Positions 24,424-35,300 of a DNA stretch of 64,000 nucleotides are shown piece by piece. Numbering within the stretch: the stretch's first letter is position 1; each line of letters opens with the position of its first letter. The DNA comes from Ceratodon purpureus (taxonomy: Eukaryota > Streptophyta > Bryopsida > Pseudoditrichales > Ditrichaceae), in contig CM026429.1 of the NCBI GenBank assembly GCA_014871385.1, forward strand, positions 9,047,075 through 9,111,074, given 5' to 3'. The notes beneath the pieces were generated by a model. That model did no database searches. It was given only the letters and a program-made list of their open reading frames with translations, and was not told where the DNA came from. Made by a program: the position numbers and the translations under genes.

Positions 24424-25836
24424 ATGGATGACATGACGGATGCTGCTATTGAGTTGGTTAGAGATGCTGCACCACGAGTCGTAGAAGCTGCAAAGGGGTT
24501 TCTAGTTGCTGCTGAGCAATTGCAAACTTTTGCAAAGGCCTTTGAAAGTGCCGCAATCGAGTTGCAAGGCCTCACAAACCCGTTTTGCTTGGCCACAATC
24601 AAGTTGCGAGATGCTGAACTGGAAGTCTTCGAAGCTGCCACTCACTTACGAGATGTAGAGACGTCACGTCGGAATGAGGTAATTCAAGCTGCCAGGGCCA
24701 GCGTAGACGACGTTCAAGGTACCGAAACTAGTTGTTCCACTGCTTTTGAAAAGCTTAATGCTGATTTGAATTGTCGCGAGGCTGCTTTAAAAAGGCTCAA
24801 TGATGCTGAAAAAAGTTGTGGCGATGCTACATCTGAAAAGAGAGCTGCCAAAGACAGTTATTGTGCTGCTGAAGACAAGGCTAATGAGGCCGAAGTCAAC
24901 CTTCGTAAAGCTGTAGGCCAGATTCGGGCATATAAGACATTGGTCTCAGGTAGAGTCGATGAACCGGTGCTTGCATATAGGGAGATAGCGATCTTGGAGG
25001 AGATCAACCAGGACAAAAATTCGCTGTATAAGAGAGCTCTAGAAGACTGGCAACTCAAGCAGAAAGATTTTGCCATCAAAGTGTCTCGAAGAGAGAATAA
25101 GAGTATAGACTTGACCACCCAGATTTTCAATATCATTGGATGGTATGCTGTGTTCCAAGGAGTTGTTCTCACAGCCGTGTCACAGTTGTCACAATCAAAT
25201 CAGGTAGGGACATTACCAATGTGCAAAAAAATCTGGTTTCCAATCACTTTAACAGGGTTTGCTACACTTGTTACCACTGGTGGCATCCTTTATAAGTTTC
25301 GAGGTCTTCAGGAGTTGCAGGTTACAATCTTGGCCGAGAAACAAGCTCGTATAGTACGTTTTCGAGCTTCCATTGCACATGTTTTTATCACTTGAGCGAT
25401 TTCAAATTATAGATCTTGTTTTTGAATTTTATCTCACTTTAGATTCTGCAAGAAGTTTTGCCCTAGTATTTTATTTTGTTTTTAGTGGAAACAAGGTTGC
25501 TTCCTTTTCTCACATGTAGGATTTTATTGGGTTGATTTGGTGACTTGGATATTTAAAAATGTTGAATTTGACATTAAAGGTAATTAGAATATGTTTGAAG
25601 TCTCTGATTAGTGGTGTTTTGACTATTTCCAGGAGTTAGAGAAGAGAGTAAGCAATCTTCGAAGAGAGGGCCCTCTGAATTTTAGATTTCGGGAGCACAC
25701 CAACAACTCTCTTCGGAATTTGAAGCCAAGGTCTTTTCTGATAAACAGTATACCTGTGGTCTTGTCACTACTTATTTTCACATTTCTTTTCATTATGTCA
25801 TACTTTGTGATACTCTGCAACACGTGGGCCAAATGA
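24424..25836 (+). CDS. Coiled-coil protein with three predicted membrane segments
   Basis: Two exons, 24424-25353 and 25633-25836, join in phase (ARI to ELEKRV) to give 377 residues. The first ATG in the frame is at 24424 (MDDMTDAAIEL). Residues 1 to about 245 are Ala/Glu/Lys-rich helix with repeated Cys and coiled-coil character. Two hydrophobic segments follow (IIGWYAVFQGVVLTAV and PITLTGFATLVTTGGILY), then a short helical stretch and a third hydrophobic segment near the C-terminus (IPVVLSLLIFTFLFIMSYFV). I do not recognise the function. The layout recalls uncharacterised plant proteins with a long coiled coil and a C-terminal membrane anchor. The membrane call is by eye. Confidence 0.75.
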
Positions 25837-27056
25837 AGACGAAGGTGATCAACCAAACCGGTTAGGCTATCTCTCTGAACAGAAGCACAGGAATTTCTCC
25901 TCTGTCATGTTTTCTAAAGCATGACCATGTATCTACAAAAGTTAATTCAGTTCATCCTTCTCTATTTCCTACTCCGAATCTGCGTGCTATGGTAGAAAGA
26001 AAACACTTTGTTGTTTGCTTGCTTTGATGCTCCTGAAACAAGCTGTTGTGTAAGATCCCGGTTCTTGAACTACTCTTGAAGCCGCCTGTTAACAGATTGA
26101 AACGTCCTCTTAACACCCTCACGCTCCTACACCACCTTCAAACTGTAGAAGTCGAATGTTTGCCATTCGCAGCATTGACATTCGTTCCCTCCTTGACGTC
26201 TTCACCGCCCGAGGCGTACCTTTGCATTGCCAAAGAATGGAAGCTGAGTGCTAAAAGTTGTTACGGTGTCCACATATTTGCAGATAATTTTTCTATTAGA
26301 TAGCTCAATTTTCATCTCTGAAGTTGTATGGAGCTGAGCAGCATTTGCAATCATGATAGAATCTGCGCCACACAGGGTTATGGTCTTCAAAGTCATTGTA
26401 GAGATTTGAGGAGATCCAGGTTTGCATGCTGCCACGGTCTTCGTTGGTCTTAAAACCTCTTCAGCTAATTTCGGTAGCTGAAACTCCCGGCATTCTAAAC
26501 AATTTTCTCCAATTACCGGCAGACGATTTACAACTGGTAGATGGTTCCTGTCACTCGCCTGTTCACCTACTGGCTTAACCTTCACGGCTCTATGGTGATT
26601 CTCTTTCCGAGTAATATACAGAGCAGGAATTTAGCAAGGCCGGCCATGCCAGAAAATGACCCCTCTCGCACTTTTCGATGATCTTGCAATATCAGAAAGA
26701 AGCATGCATTGACGTCGATCATGTTTGGGATTGGAGTAATTTCCTTCGTCTCTTGTGGAAAGGGGATCCCAGGTCCTCGACCTGGGCTGCTGCAGATGAT
26801 CCAAGGTTTCGTCCCACACAAGTAAGCTCTTGAAATTAACACCAGGAATAGCAACCTAGCATGCCGCATGGGCATTGGAAATGGGAGCCTGTTGGATTTG
26901 GGGCCTTCTCCAATCCACTGTGGTGTAGATGTGTGTGTGTGCGCGCGCGCAAACAACATAGCTTCGACAATCAGGATGTGCTCAGCTGCAGAGGGAGCCA
27001 TGGACATGGTGGTGCGGTGAACAAGACCCGTCGCAAGGGTATGCCAAGGTAGGGCC
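25837..27056. other. Intergenic stretch, no supported gene
   Basis: Long minus-strand open frames (26202-26585 and 26582-27115) lack an ATG start and a recognisable domain. A GT/GC dinucleotide run lies at 26928-26950. The 3' UTR of the upstream gene and the promoter of the FAD oxidoreductase should lie here. Confidence 0.4.
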
Positions 27057-29160
27057 ATGCTCATGGCCTCCATCGCCACCACTCCTGCTTCTCCTCCTGC
27101 TCCTGCTCCGAGCAATCCCGGGGTGCCGTCCTCTGTGCGACTGCACTCGCCGCGCAGGTGCCTCTCATCACACTCAATTTTGCCTTGCAGTTATGCTTTC
27201 TCATAGGTAGGACACACATCACCTGTAACCCCGGCTCACCCATGGTGTGGGCTCGACCAGGTTCGCCGTGCTCGGAGCTGGCTTCGCTGGCGTTTCGGTG
27301 GCATGGCACTTGCTTCAGGTAGCGTACACATCCTTACTACCACTTGGGGGGATTCTTCTGGGGGAATTCTTCACAGAGCATGGGTTGTGCTGTTGTCAGG
27401 GTTTGGAGGGTTTAAGGGTTGCTATGGTCGGAGGTTTCATTGGAGGTGTTTCGGTGGTGTGGCTCTTGCTTCAGGTGTAGATTTGTGGAATTTGTTATGT
27501 TAAGTTGTGAGAGTGTTAGTCAATTGAGCGTGGATTGTGTTGGTGTTAGTGTTAGGGTTGTGAGGGTTTAAGGTTTTTCGTGCTCGGAGGGTTTGCGTGG
27601 CGGTTGGTTTGGATGCTCCTTTTGCGAATTTTGATGTTAGCTTTCGAGAGACTTGGCCAATTGGGCGAATCATCAGATAGTATGGATTGTGTTGTTGTTG
27701 GGGTTAGGATTTGGAGGGTTTAAGGTTTGTCGTGCAGATGATTAGGTGGTGTGGCACTTGCTTCATGTTTATATTTGAATTCTGATGGTTTTGAGGGAGC
27801 CAACCAATTGGGCGAATCTTCCATGTTAAGTGTTCAGAGAGCATGGAATGTGATGTTGATGATTATTGTTGGAGTTGAGGTTGAGTGAATTTTGGAGGTG
27901 TGTTGACTGACCAAGTGAGTTGTGGATTGCAGCATACGTCCAGCTCGGGACCCGTATCAGTGGATTTGTTTGACGAGGCGGGAATTGGCGGAGGTGCGTC
28001 GGGCGTTTCCGGAGGGTTACTACACCCGTACACTCCGAAAGGGAAGCTCCTATGGAAGGGGAGTGAAGGTTGGCAGGCAGCGCTGAGTTTGTTAGCAGCT
28101 GCAGAAGAAGCTGCAGCTCTGCATCGCCGTGATTCGAAGCCGATAGCATGGCGGAGGGGCATCTTGCGGCCGCTCGTAGCGGAGAAGCATGTCAAGAATG
28201 CAAGGAAGCTGGGAGGCGGGGATGGGTTGGGGACGGGGCTGGCTGGCATTCAATGCTTGGAGCGGCCTCAGGCGCACGCTATGGTGCCTGGGCTGGAGCT
28301 TCCTGAAAATGGGTTAGGATTGTATATCCCAGGGGGCATCAATCTTCACCCGCGTTCCTATCTTGAAGCTCTCTGGTTAGCATGCGAGGATTTTGCGCAC
28401 AATGCTGGTAGCGGGACACACGCGGCTCTTGTACGTCAGCGCGTAAGCTCTCTTGCTGGGATTTCACGAGAAGGGTATGAAGCGGTGATAGTGTGCGCGG
28501 GATCCAAGGCCGTTCTGCTGCCTGAGCTCGCAGGGAAGCTGCCTCTTTCGATGTGTCGTGGTGTTGTCGCGCATTTGGAATTACCGTCGGAGTACGACGG
28601 TTATGACTCTCAGGCACCGAATTTGCTTACACATACTTGGCTAGCCATTCAAGGGGCACGGGAGATGGTTTTAGGAGCAACGAAAGATTGGAACTCCGAG
28701 GCTGAGTGTGGGGATGTATCTGCGGAGGAAGGAATTTTGGTGCAAGATGAGCTTCTGCAAAGAGCAGCTCAATTTTACCCACTTATCAAGCAGTGGGAGG
28801 TTAAAAGCTTGCGAGCAGGAGTGCGTGCCATGCCGCCACGGACGCCATTGGGGTCATTGCCTCTAGCAGGTGTGTTGATTTTATATTTTTTTGTTATTAC
28901 GAGAATTGTGTACTTGTTGATTTTCGTTCTCCACGGTTTCCAGTTTCTAAATGGCTGAGTTCTTGACAGGCTGCGTCAACAAGCTGGTACAGCCTTTGCA
29001 GTCTGAGACTCAGTGGTGGATGATTGGTGGGCTTGGATCAAGAGGACTTATATATCATGGATGGCTTGGTGAACGTGTTGCTGCTGCTGTGACAGCCCAA
29101 GATGCATCCCTCATTCCTCATGAGCTCAACCAATTTAGTGCAGTATTGGCTCAGGTTTAA
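27057..29160 (+). CDS. Plastid-targeted FAD-dependent oxidoreductase (DAO / MnmC-C-like)
   Basis: Four exons (27057-27157, 27261-27318, 27933-28869, 28970-29160) join in phase to 428 residues. Exon 1 encodes a Ser/Ala/Pro/Arg-rich leader (MLMASIATTPASPPAPAPS), typical of a chloroplast transit peptide; MASI at 27063 is an alternative start. Exons 1-2 form the dinucleotide-binding fold FAVLGAGFAGVSVAWHLLQ, with GxGxxG at residues 39-44. VDLFDEAGIGGGASG follows, with an acidic residue at the end of the second strand that would bind the FAD ribose. The body contains SGGLLHPYTPKGK, and the C-terminus WWMIGGLGSRGLIYHGWLG is the second FAD-contact motif of the DAO family. Plants have such a single-copy protein related to the oxidase half of bacterial MnmC; its substrate is not known to me. 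Intron 2 holds degenerate copies of exon 2. Confidence 0.88.
27380..27830 (+). repeat. Degenerate ~150-bp tandem array derived from exon 2 and flank
   Basis: Three units begin near 27383, 27530 and 27685. Each has a GGATTGTGTTGTTGTTRGGGTT-like start and then GAGGGTTTAAGG. The first unit contains a clear copy of exon 2 of the FAD gene, ending CTTGCTTCAGGT and reading VGGFIGGVSVVWLLLQ. The third has GTGGTGTGGCACTTGCTTCA. Confidence 0.75.
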
Positions 29161-30082
29161 ATGAGAATACAGTTTGGAACTGCAAGATCGCGAGTACTTT
29201 ACCTTGTCAGGGTGCTTGAAATACTCCACCATTCTTTAAACCTCTGCTTTTCTCACGAAATCCCTGAAGTTCGTCGAGTAGCTGCTTGGAGCGAGAGATG
29301 GGTTGGATTCATGTGACGCGTCCTGGAGAAGGAAGCAGCAGAATTGCTGGCTATGGGCGAGAGACGAGGGCCTAGTTGTTGGAGATTTGATTCCAACATG
29401 GACCCCATGTGTGCGCACGTCACTGGTAAGACAAGAGACTCTTGGCATATGGCATGTTCCCGACATCAACCGTGATGTTTTTACAGCGGCTTTGGCCGTT
29501 ATTGTGTGGCTCACGGAAGCAGCAAACTCGAAGGTGAAGTGCTCGAATGGAACAATTTCAACTAGTCATCAGTTTGAGAGGATGCAGCTCTTTTTTAGTG
29601 TTCAGAATTCTCATAATATTTGATGTGATCCGTTTCTGGTATTATTACAGATGAAAGCAAGTCCAAGCACATGGTAATATCCAGCTAGAATTTGTCTGGA
29701 TGCTGTGGGGATGTTGAATAGCAGAGTTGGTTATTGCTCCGTAACTTTCATCACTTCATTCTCCCATGTGCTGGTGCATCATTCACTTGTATGTGGTAAC
29801 GATAATAGTTTTTCTGAAAGCTACCTCGCATTCAAACATTAACTTCAAGCAATCTTGAGCAGGGACTGATATGCTTGGAATCCTGCATCAAAATCAGGTT
29901 GCCACCGTGAAGGTTGCTCGTGCTGTTCAGCATCTTTGAAAAGGGAATCGTTTTCCAAAGAGATCATCTTTTACATGATCATAAGAGTATTGCTTTTCCC
30001 AGACACGGCTCTGCATCATGAGGTGAGAATGGTGGGGCAACCCTTCGATCTCATTGCATGAGTTGATGGAAGATGAAGACGT
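29161..30082. other. Convergent intergenic region (3' ends of FAD and Josephin-like genes)
   Basis: No further domain-bearing frame was seen. The 3' UTRs of the two convergent genes are expected here. Confidence 0.5.
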
Positions 30083-31862
30083 TTACCGAAACAACCAATT
30101 TTTCCAATATTCGAGTTCTGTAAATGATGGAGGTGGTTTCTGTGCTAACATAATTGGGGCCACTGGAGGTGGTTTCAGCACGGCCACAACTACACCACCT
30201 TCTTCCACAACCTTGTCGAGGAACATGTGCAAACCAGGTGCGCCATCACAAAACACCAGTGGGGTGGCCTTGGTACTATCAAAGTTGTACCAAAGGCCTT
30301 TGTACTGGCGGATTGCAATCCAGAGTCTTCTCTTCAGGTGCAAAATGAAACCTAAGAGACGGTCATCACGTCCCGACAGGTTAATTGTTTCAAGACCTTC
30401 AATTTTATCGAAGAAGACTACTGTCTTCGCTCTTGATGCAGCCGCTGCCTTTAACACTTCTGCATCATAGTTGCCTGTAAAAGGGTCAAAATGCTTCTTG
30501 AAAGTGGAGCCCATGTCCTGGACTCTGCCTGCAAGGTCATCCATTTCCTCTCTTGTGAACCTATCATTCCCCTGCATCGAGCAGGCAACCTTTTTAGAAC
30601 TTTTCTCTTCAGATTTCGGCTGTTAAAACATACCAACAACTCGACTCATCATATCACTTTCTTGCATCGTCGTGTTCCCCAGTGTTCGGGATTCGATGAA
30701 CCATCACAAATTCGTTAAAGGTCGACAGCAACCTCTACTGCTCAACCCACAGTTTGCAAGTTCTCAAGGTTCTGAATGGCTGCGCGTTAATCTCGTCTGC
30801 TCAGCGAACAGACTACAAGGTAGAAGGTTTCAAGCGACCATTTGAAACTTGCTCCTAACCAATTGGAAAACATACGTAAGTCCAGTAATCACTTCACATG
30901 TTTGTTTCCCAAAAGCGACCACTGTTCTTGTTGTTATGAGAACAATGGTATACGTGCACGTGAAAACATGGGTTTCCAGTTTTCGTTATTGTCTTTGATT
31001 ATGCTGACTGTTACTTTCATGTTTGTCTCAGGAGAGAACATTGTTACGAAGATTAAAATTCTTCAGTTCAGTTGTAACTGCGTCTTCAGACACAGAAGCC
31101 ACGCTCGGTACATGTTGCAGTTGAGCATTGTCCTCCTTCCAAGATTACCAGCGGTAGGTTGAATATTCTGTGTTTAATTAAAACCTTCGAAAAGGGAAAT
31201 GCGAATTCAAATAACCTCCTGAATTCACATGAGCGATGGATGATCCAAGACGGTTATCAAATCACCACCAGCACCGCACCACGTGAACCGACTTCTCTAA
31301 CGCATGCTAAACAATGCGATCGAACTCGACCGATTTCAACACAAATCAAAGAGAACAATGCTCATGCAGATCAGGACATGCCAGCATCCACTGGCGAAAT
31401 TGGGATACTGATTTGGAGGACGACGACGCAGAGATCGACGAGGAAGGCCAATGGGCGCGATAGGAGAGGGACCTGCATGAGGTTGTTGAGCGCATGCATG
31501 AGGTCCAACCGACTGGTCTGCTTCTCATGAAATAACCGGGGACAAATCTGCTGGTGCGACATGATCCGCCCAACGACCTCTCCATCGCCCTCCTCCGCAA
31601 ATCCAAGCTCCACCAGGCGCCCGCCATCGCCATCTCTCCAATCCCGCACCAGCCCATCTCCGCGCAGACACAGCTTACAACTCCCCTTCTCCTCCCGCTG
31701 CCAACTAACCGCAAACACCAGCAACACAAGCACCACGGCGCACGCGAGCAGCACGAACTTCACACTCGACCCCGCCGATCCCTCACCACCAACGCTACTG
31801 TGCTGCCCAGACCCCCGCGTCGGGGACCCCACCGCCGTGTTGTGCCGCTTCCGTAACGCCAT
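30083..31862 (-). CDS. Membrane-anchored Josephin-like protein lacking catalytic Cys and His
   Basis: Two exons, 31862-31473 and 30571-30083, join in phase to 292 residues. A hydrophobic segment at about residues 36-54 (FVLLACAVVLVLLVFAVSW) is probably a signal anchor. The Josephin fold follows: LFHEKQTSRLDLMHALNNL near residues 110-130, GNYDAEVL, LLGFILH, LWIAIRQYKGLWYNFDS and FLDKVVEEGG. Josephin deubiquitinases (ataxin-3, JOSD) use a Cys before the LNNL helix, a His in an HW motif and an Asn/Asp. Here the Cys position is Asp120 and the His position is Leu213, while Asn226 of WYNFDS remains. It should therefore not cleave ubiquitin and may bind it or another partner. It is divergent with the SR45a-like gene. 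Confidence 0.82.
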
Positions 31863-32333
31863 CGCCGGCCATTGGCCTCATGGGCTGCGATCGCTTCATC
31901 TCATCTCCCCTACCCCGCAGGTTCCATGGCCTTCATGTCACCACCGTGACCCCGGGAACGCCGATCTCGTGTGCTCTTCTCCGTAGCTGGGCTCCACAAA
32001 TCCGCTCAAACGCGCACAAACGCGCACAAACGCGCTCAAACGCGCGCGAGATTTTCCCGTGGGAGCGGACCCGAGGGCGTTGGGCACGCGGGAACAACCC
32101 TAACTTGATCCTTGACCAGGCCTCCGCCTCGCCTCTTGGAGGAACAGATCCCCCAAAGCCTCGTTGTTACTGTTGCCCTGGCAGCGCTCTGTGTGTTGCC
32201 GTTGCAAGCGGCCTCTGGGTTGTCTTTTTCCATTCTTCCTTCAGTTGTGTAGGCGCCAACTTTAGCTCTCCGGTTGTGTGCGCGCTGCTCTGCTTTCTGC
32301 TACTCCTGGGGAGCTCTGTCCATTCCTGCAGTC
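31863..32333. promoter_or_regulatory. Bidirectional promoter region with 10-bp CGCG array
   Basis: Only 471 bp separate the two divergent start codons, including both 5' UTRs. Positions 32003-32046 hold four to five 10-bp repeats of CGCGCACAAA or CGCGCTCAAA. ACGCGC fits the CGCG-box consensus (vCGCGb) bound by CAMTA calmodulin-binding factors; that link is inferred. Confidence 0.6.
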
Positions 32334-35300
32334 ATGGTGAGTTCGCTGCACATGGGCTTTGATGGTTTATGTGGTGTCCGTATGTATGGGTGGGTTTCGG
32401 GGTTTGGAGAAGGGAGGAGCTTTGTAGGGTTTGTGGTGGTTTTTTTGTGTGGGTTGGGGAGGGTTTTGAGATAAGGAGTTCTTCGGAGTTGTTGTTGTGA
32501 ATGTAGGTTAGAGCGTTTATCGTTCTACTGGGTTGTTGTGTCTGTGGAGGTTTTCGTTTTTGATGGGTAGTGGGGGTTTTTTTGTGTGTTGTTTTTGTTG
32601 TGTGAGAGTGGGTTGTCGTTTATTTAGGGGGGTTTTCTCTATGTACTGGTCTGTGGTTTCGCTGCTTGTTTTTATATTTGGGAAGTGTGCTGCTTGCTTT
32701 TGTAGGGTTTCTGTTATTTTTTGGAACACTGCTCAGCCACTCCTTGAGTTTGTGTTGGTTTTTCCGAAGGGGGCTGTTTCTAGATGAGTGTTGGCCATTT
32801 GCTGTATGCATCCTTAGTATGTGAAGGATGGTTGGCAACGTTTTTAAATCTCGATCTTATGCACTCGTCCTGTTCCTCAGAATCAGTCCGCGTCGTTTCC
32901 CCCTCTCCTTCCTGGCTTGGCTCTGCTTTGCTGGTAGTAACGGATTGTACTGTGTCCTTCCTACTAGCAAGGTGGTCCTAGCGCCTCTTTTGTTCTATAA
33001 AAAATCGGAAAACCTCGATCTTAATTTATAGCCGTCCTCTTCCGCTATTTAGAGTACTTAGGGTGTTTAAGCATCGTATTTTTCTGTCTTCCTTGGTACT
33101 GTCTTGTTTTAAAGCTGTTACTGAATGTGGGATATGGTGTCTTCAGGGTGATACTCCTCCTCCACGCCATAGGGACAGGTATGGTATTTTCTGCTGGGAT
33201 CATCTGTTAAATTTAGGTCAGAAGATTTTCCTGTCAACTAGGAGAAGCTATTGTAAACGTTATTTCTGCTTTATTGTGCAAAGAGACGTATGGAAGTGCA
33301 TTACTGTTGTTAAATGTTGCATCTGCGGGGGTCAAATGTCAGCTGCTTATCGGGCTTTGTCGTAATATTTTAGTGTGATGATGAGTTTGTTTGGTCTTTC
33401 ACATTGAGTATGTCGTGAATGGAAAGTATTTTGCGAATAGTCTTTCACATCTAGCTGTATCCTTCAGGTACTCGAGTTCGCTATCTCCAAGGCAAAGGGA
33501 TAGGCCCGAGCGTTCTCGGTCACGTAGTCCTCCACGACGGTTAGTTTCTGAGCCACGGTAATACTTCCGTGTATGGTACACATAACACCTTTGTGAACTT
33601 AATGCTTGTTGCAGGTTTTTAATCACTTTACTGTGTCTCACGTGCTTCCTTGTTTTCTGTTGTGAACAGAGGAAAATCCGGACCTGTCAATGATGGGCCG
33701 GATCGCTCAAGGTCCCGAACTCCTCCTCGCCGGTTAGTCCTTCAAACTCCTTGTTATCTATTTTGCCCGTAATTGTGCTGATATCTAATGAGATTGTCCC
33801 TTCAGTTCTGGAAATGGGTTACAGTAGCATGTTTCTCATGTCAGCCTCTTTGATACTCATCGCATTGTGAATTTCCTGTGATATCAGAGTGAAGCCAGGA
33901 ATGGTTGACGATGGACCTGATCGCTCCAGATCTCGAACACCTCCTCGTCGGTTAGTCCTTCAAATTCTTCAATCTTCTTGCTGTTGTTGATCTTACTTTT
34001 GAATGTTCGGGAATGTATACTTTAAGTGAGACTTGGGAGATAGTTGCTGTTGTGCCGGTGTCTATTTTCTCTACTCAGAATAATTTAACTTTTTTTTTAT
34101 CCCCTTCATGCAGAGGTCGACGAGAACCCGATGCATTGAATCCAGGAAACAATCTTTATGTTACTGGTTTGTCTACACGTGTGAATGAGAAGGATCTGCA
34201 AGAACATTTTTCACGAGAGGGCAAGGTGCGTTTTCAGATACCTGTGCTTCCTTATTACATTTTAATTTCATATCGTATGATGTATTTGCAAGTGAAGCGC
34301 CAAGAATCGCTTTAACTCATATTTGAAGCCTACAATGATTATGTGGCACTGGCCTGTACTTCGTAGCCAATTCTGCAACATTTATCCGGTTTCCTGCCGG
34401 GCACCCTATTTAGTAATGTGGAAATTCGATAGTTCTGGTATGTTGATGGGATTTTGGTTTTTTTTTTCCTTCGCAGGTTTTGGAATGTCGTTTGGTGCTT
34501 GATCCTCGCACACGCGAGTCACGTGGTTTTGGATTCGTCACGATGGATCATTTGGATGATGCTGAGCGATGCATAAAGTATCTTAATCGGTCGACCCTGG
34601 AAGGACGAATGATTACTGTCGAGAAGGTGAGTACATGTGGGGTATCAGATATTAGGATAATAAATCTTTTAACCACTCTTCCTTGTCTTACATGCTACTA
34701 CTGGTGCAGTTTCTGTTGAGCCAGGGTTTGCTGATGGTATCCTCTTTTTGACCTCTTGGTCATCCAGAATCAAGGCCCCACTCTGCTTCCACAATTACTC
34801 TACCATTTAGTCTCTTCCGCAGCGACATTAAAGCTAGCAAGTACCAACCCACCGTTGGGTCCATGCGATCGATTGGTTCCTCGCAGGAGACTCGAAACCC
34901 AGTTCCTGCTGCTCTTGCCATGTGTGAGGACCTAGGCCATCATCTTCTCTTCTTCAGCTGCTGTACAAGCTGAACTAGAGACCAGCACCTAATAGCCTAA
35001 CTGATTGGCTCAACTCGACTGGCAGTAATCAAATCTCGATAGTCTTAACCGAATCAATGACAGAGATGGCACGACGAAGAGACAGGCTCTAATCAAATCT
35101 CGATAGTCTTAACAGTTCAAAGGAGTATTCAACCCCTGCCGCTCAACTAGAGATGAGCACCGTTTGTCCATCACAGCTGGCAAGACGCAATGATATCAAT
35201 CAAATGCCAGTAGTCATGTTCACTGGAGTGTTCCTGCAACCAACTCAGAGTCAGCTCTATCAAACATTTGTATTCGCCTACTCGGCCTACTTTCAACCTA

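Noticed and set aside
26202-27115. Two abutting minus-strand frames of 127 and 177 codons
   Set aside because: The first begins with GTG, neither shows a domain, and they overlap the promoter and transit-peptide exon of the FAD oxidoreductase.
27405-27760. Telomere-like GAGGGTTTAAGG motifs
   Set aside because: They occur once per 150-bp unit of the exon-2-derived array, not as tandem TTTAGGG.
30054-30470. 138-codon plus-strand frame
   Set aside because: Antisense shadow of the Josephin-like second exon, which has clear family motifs.
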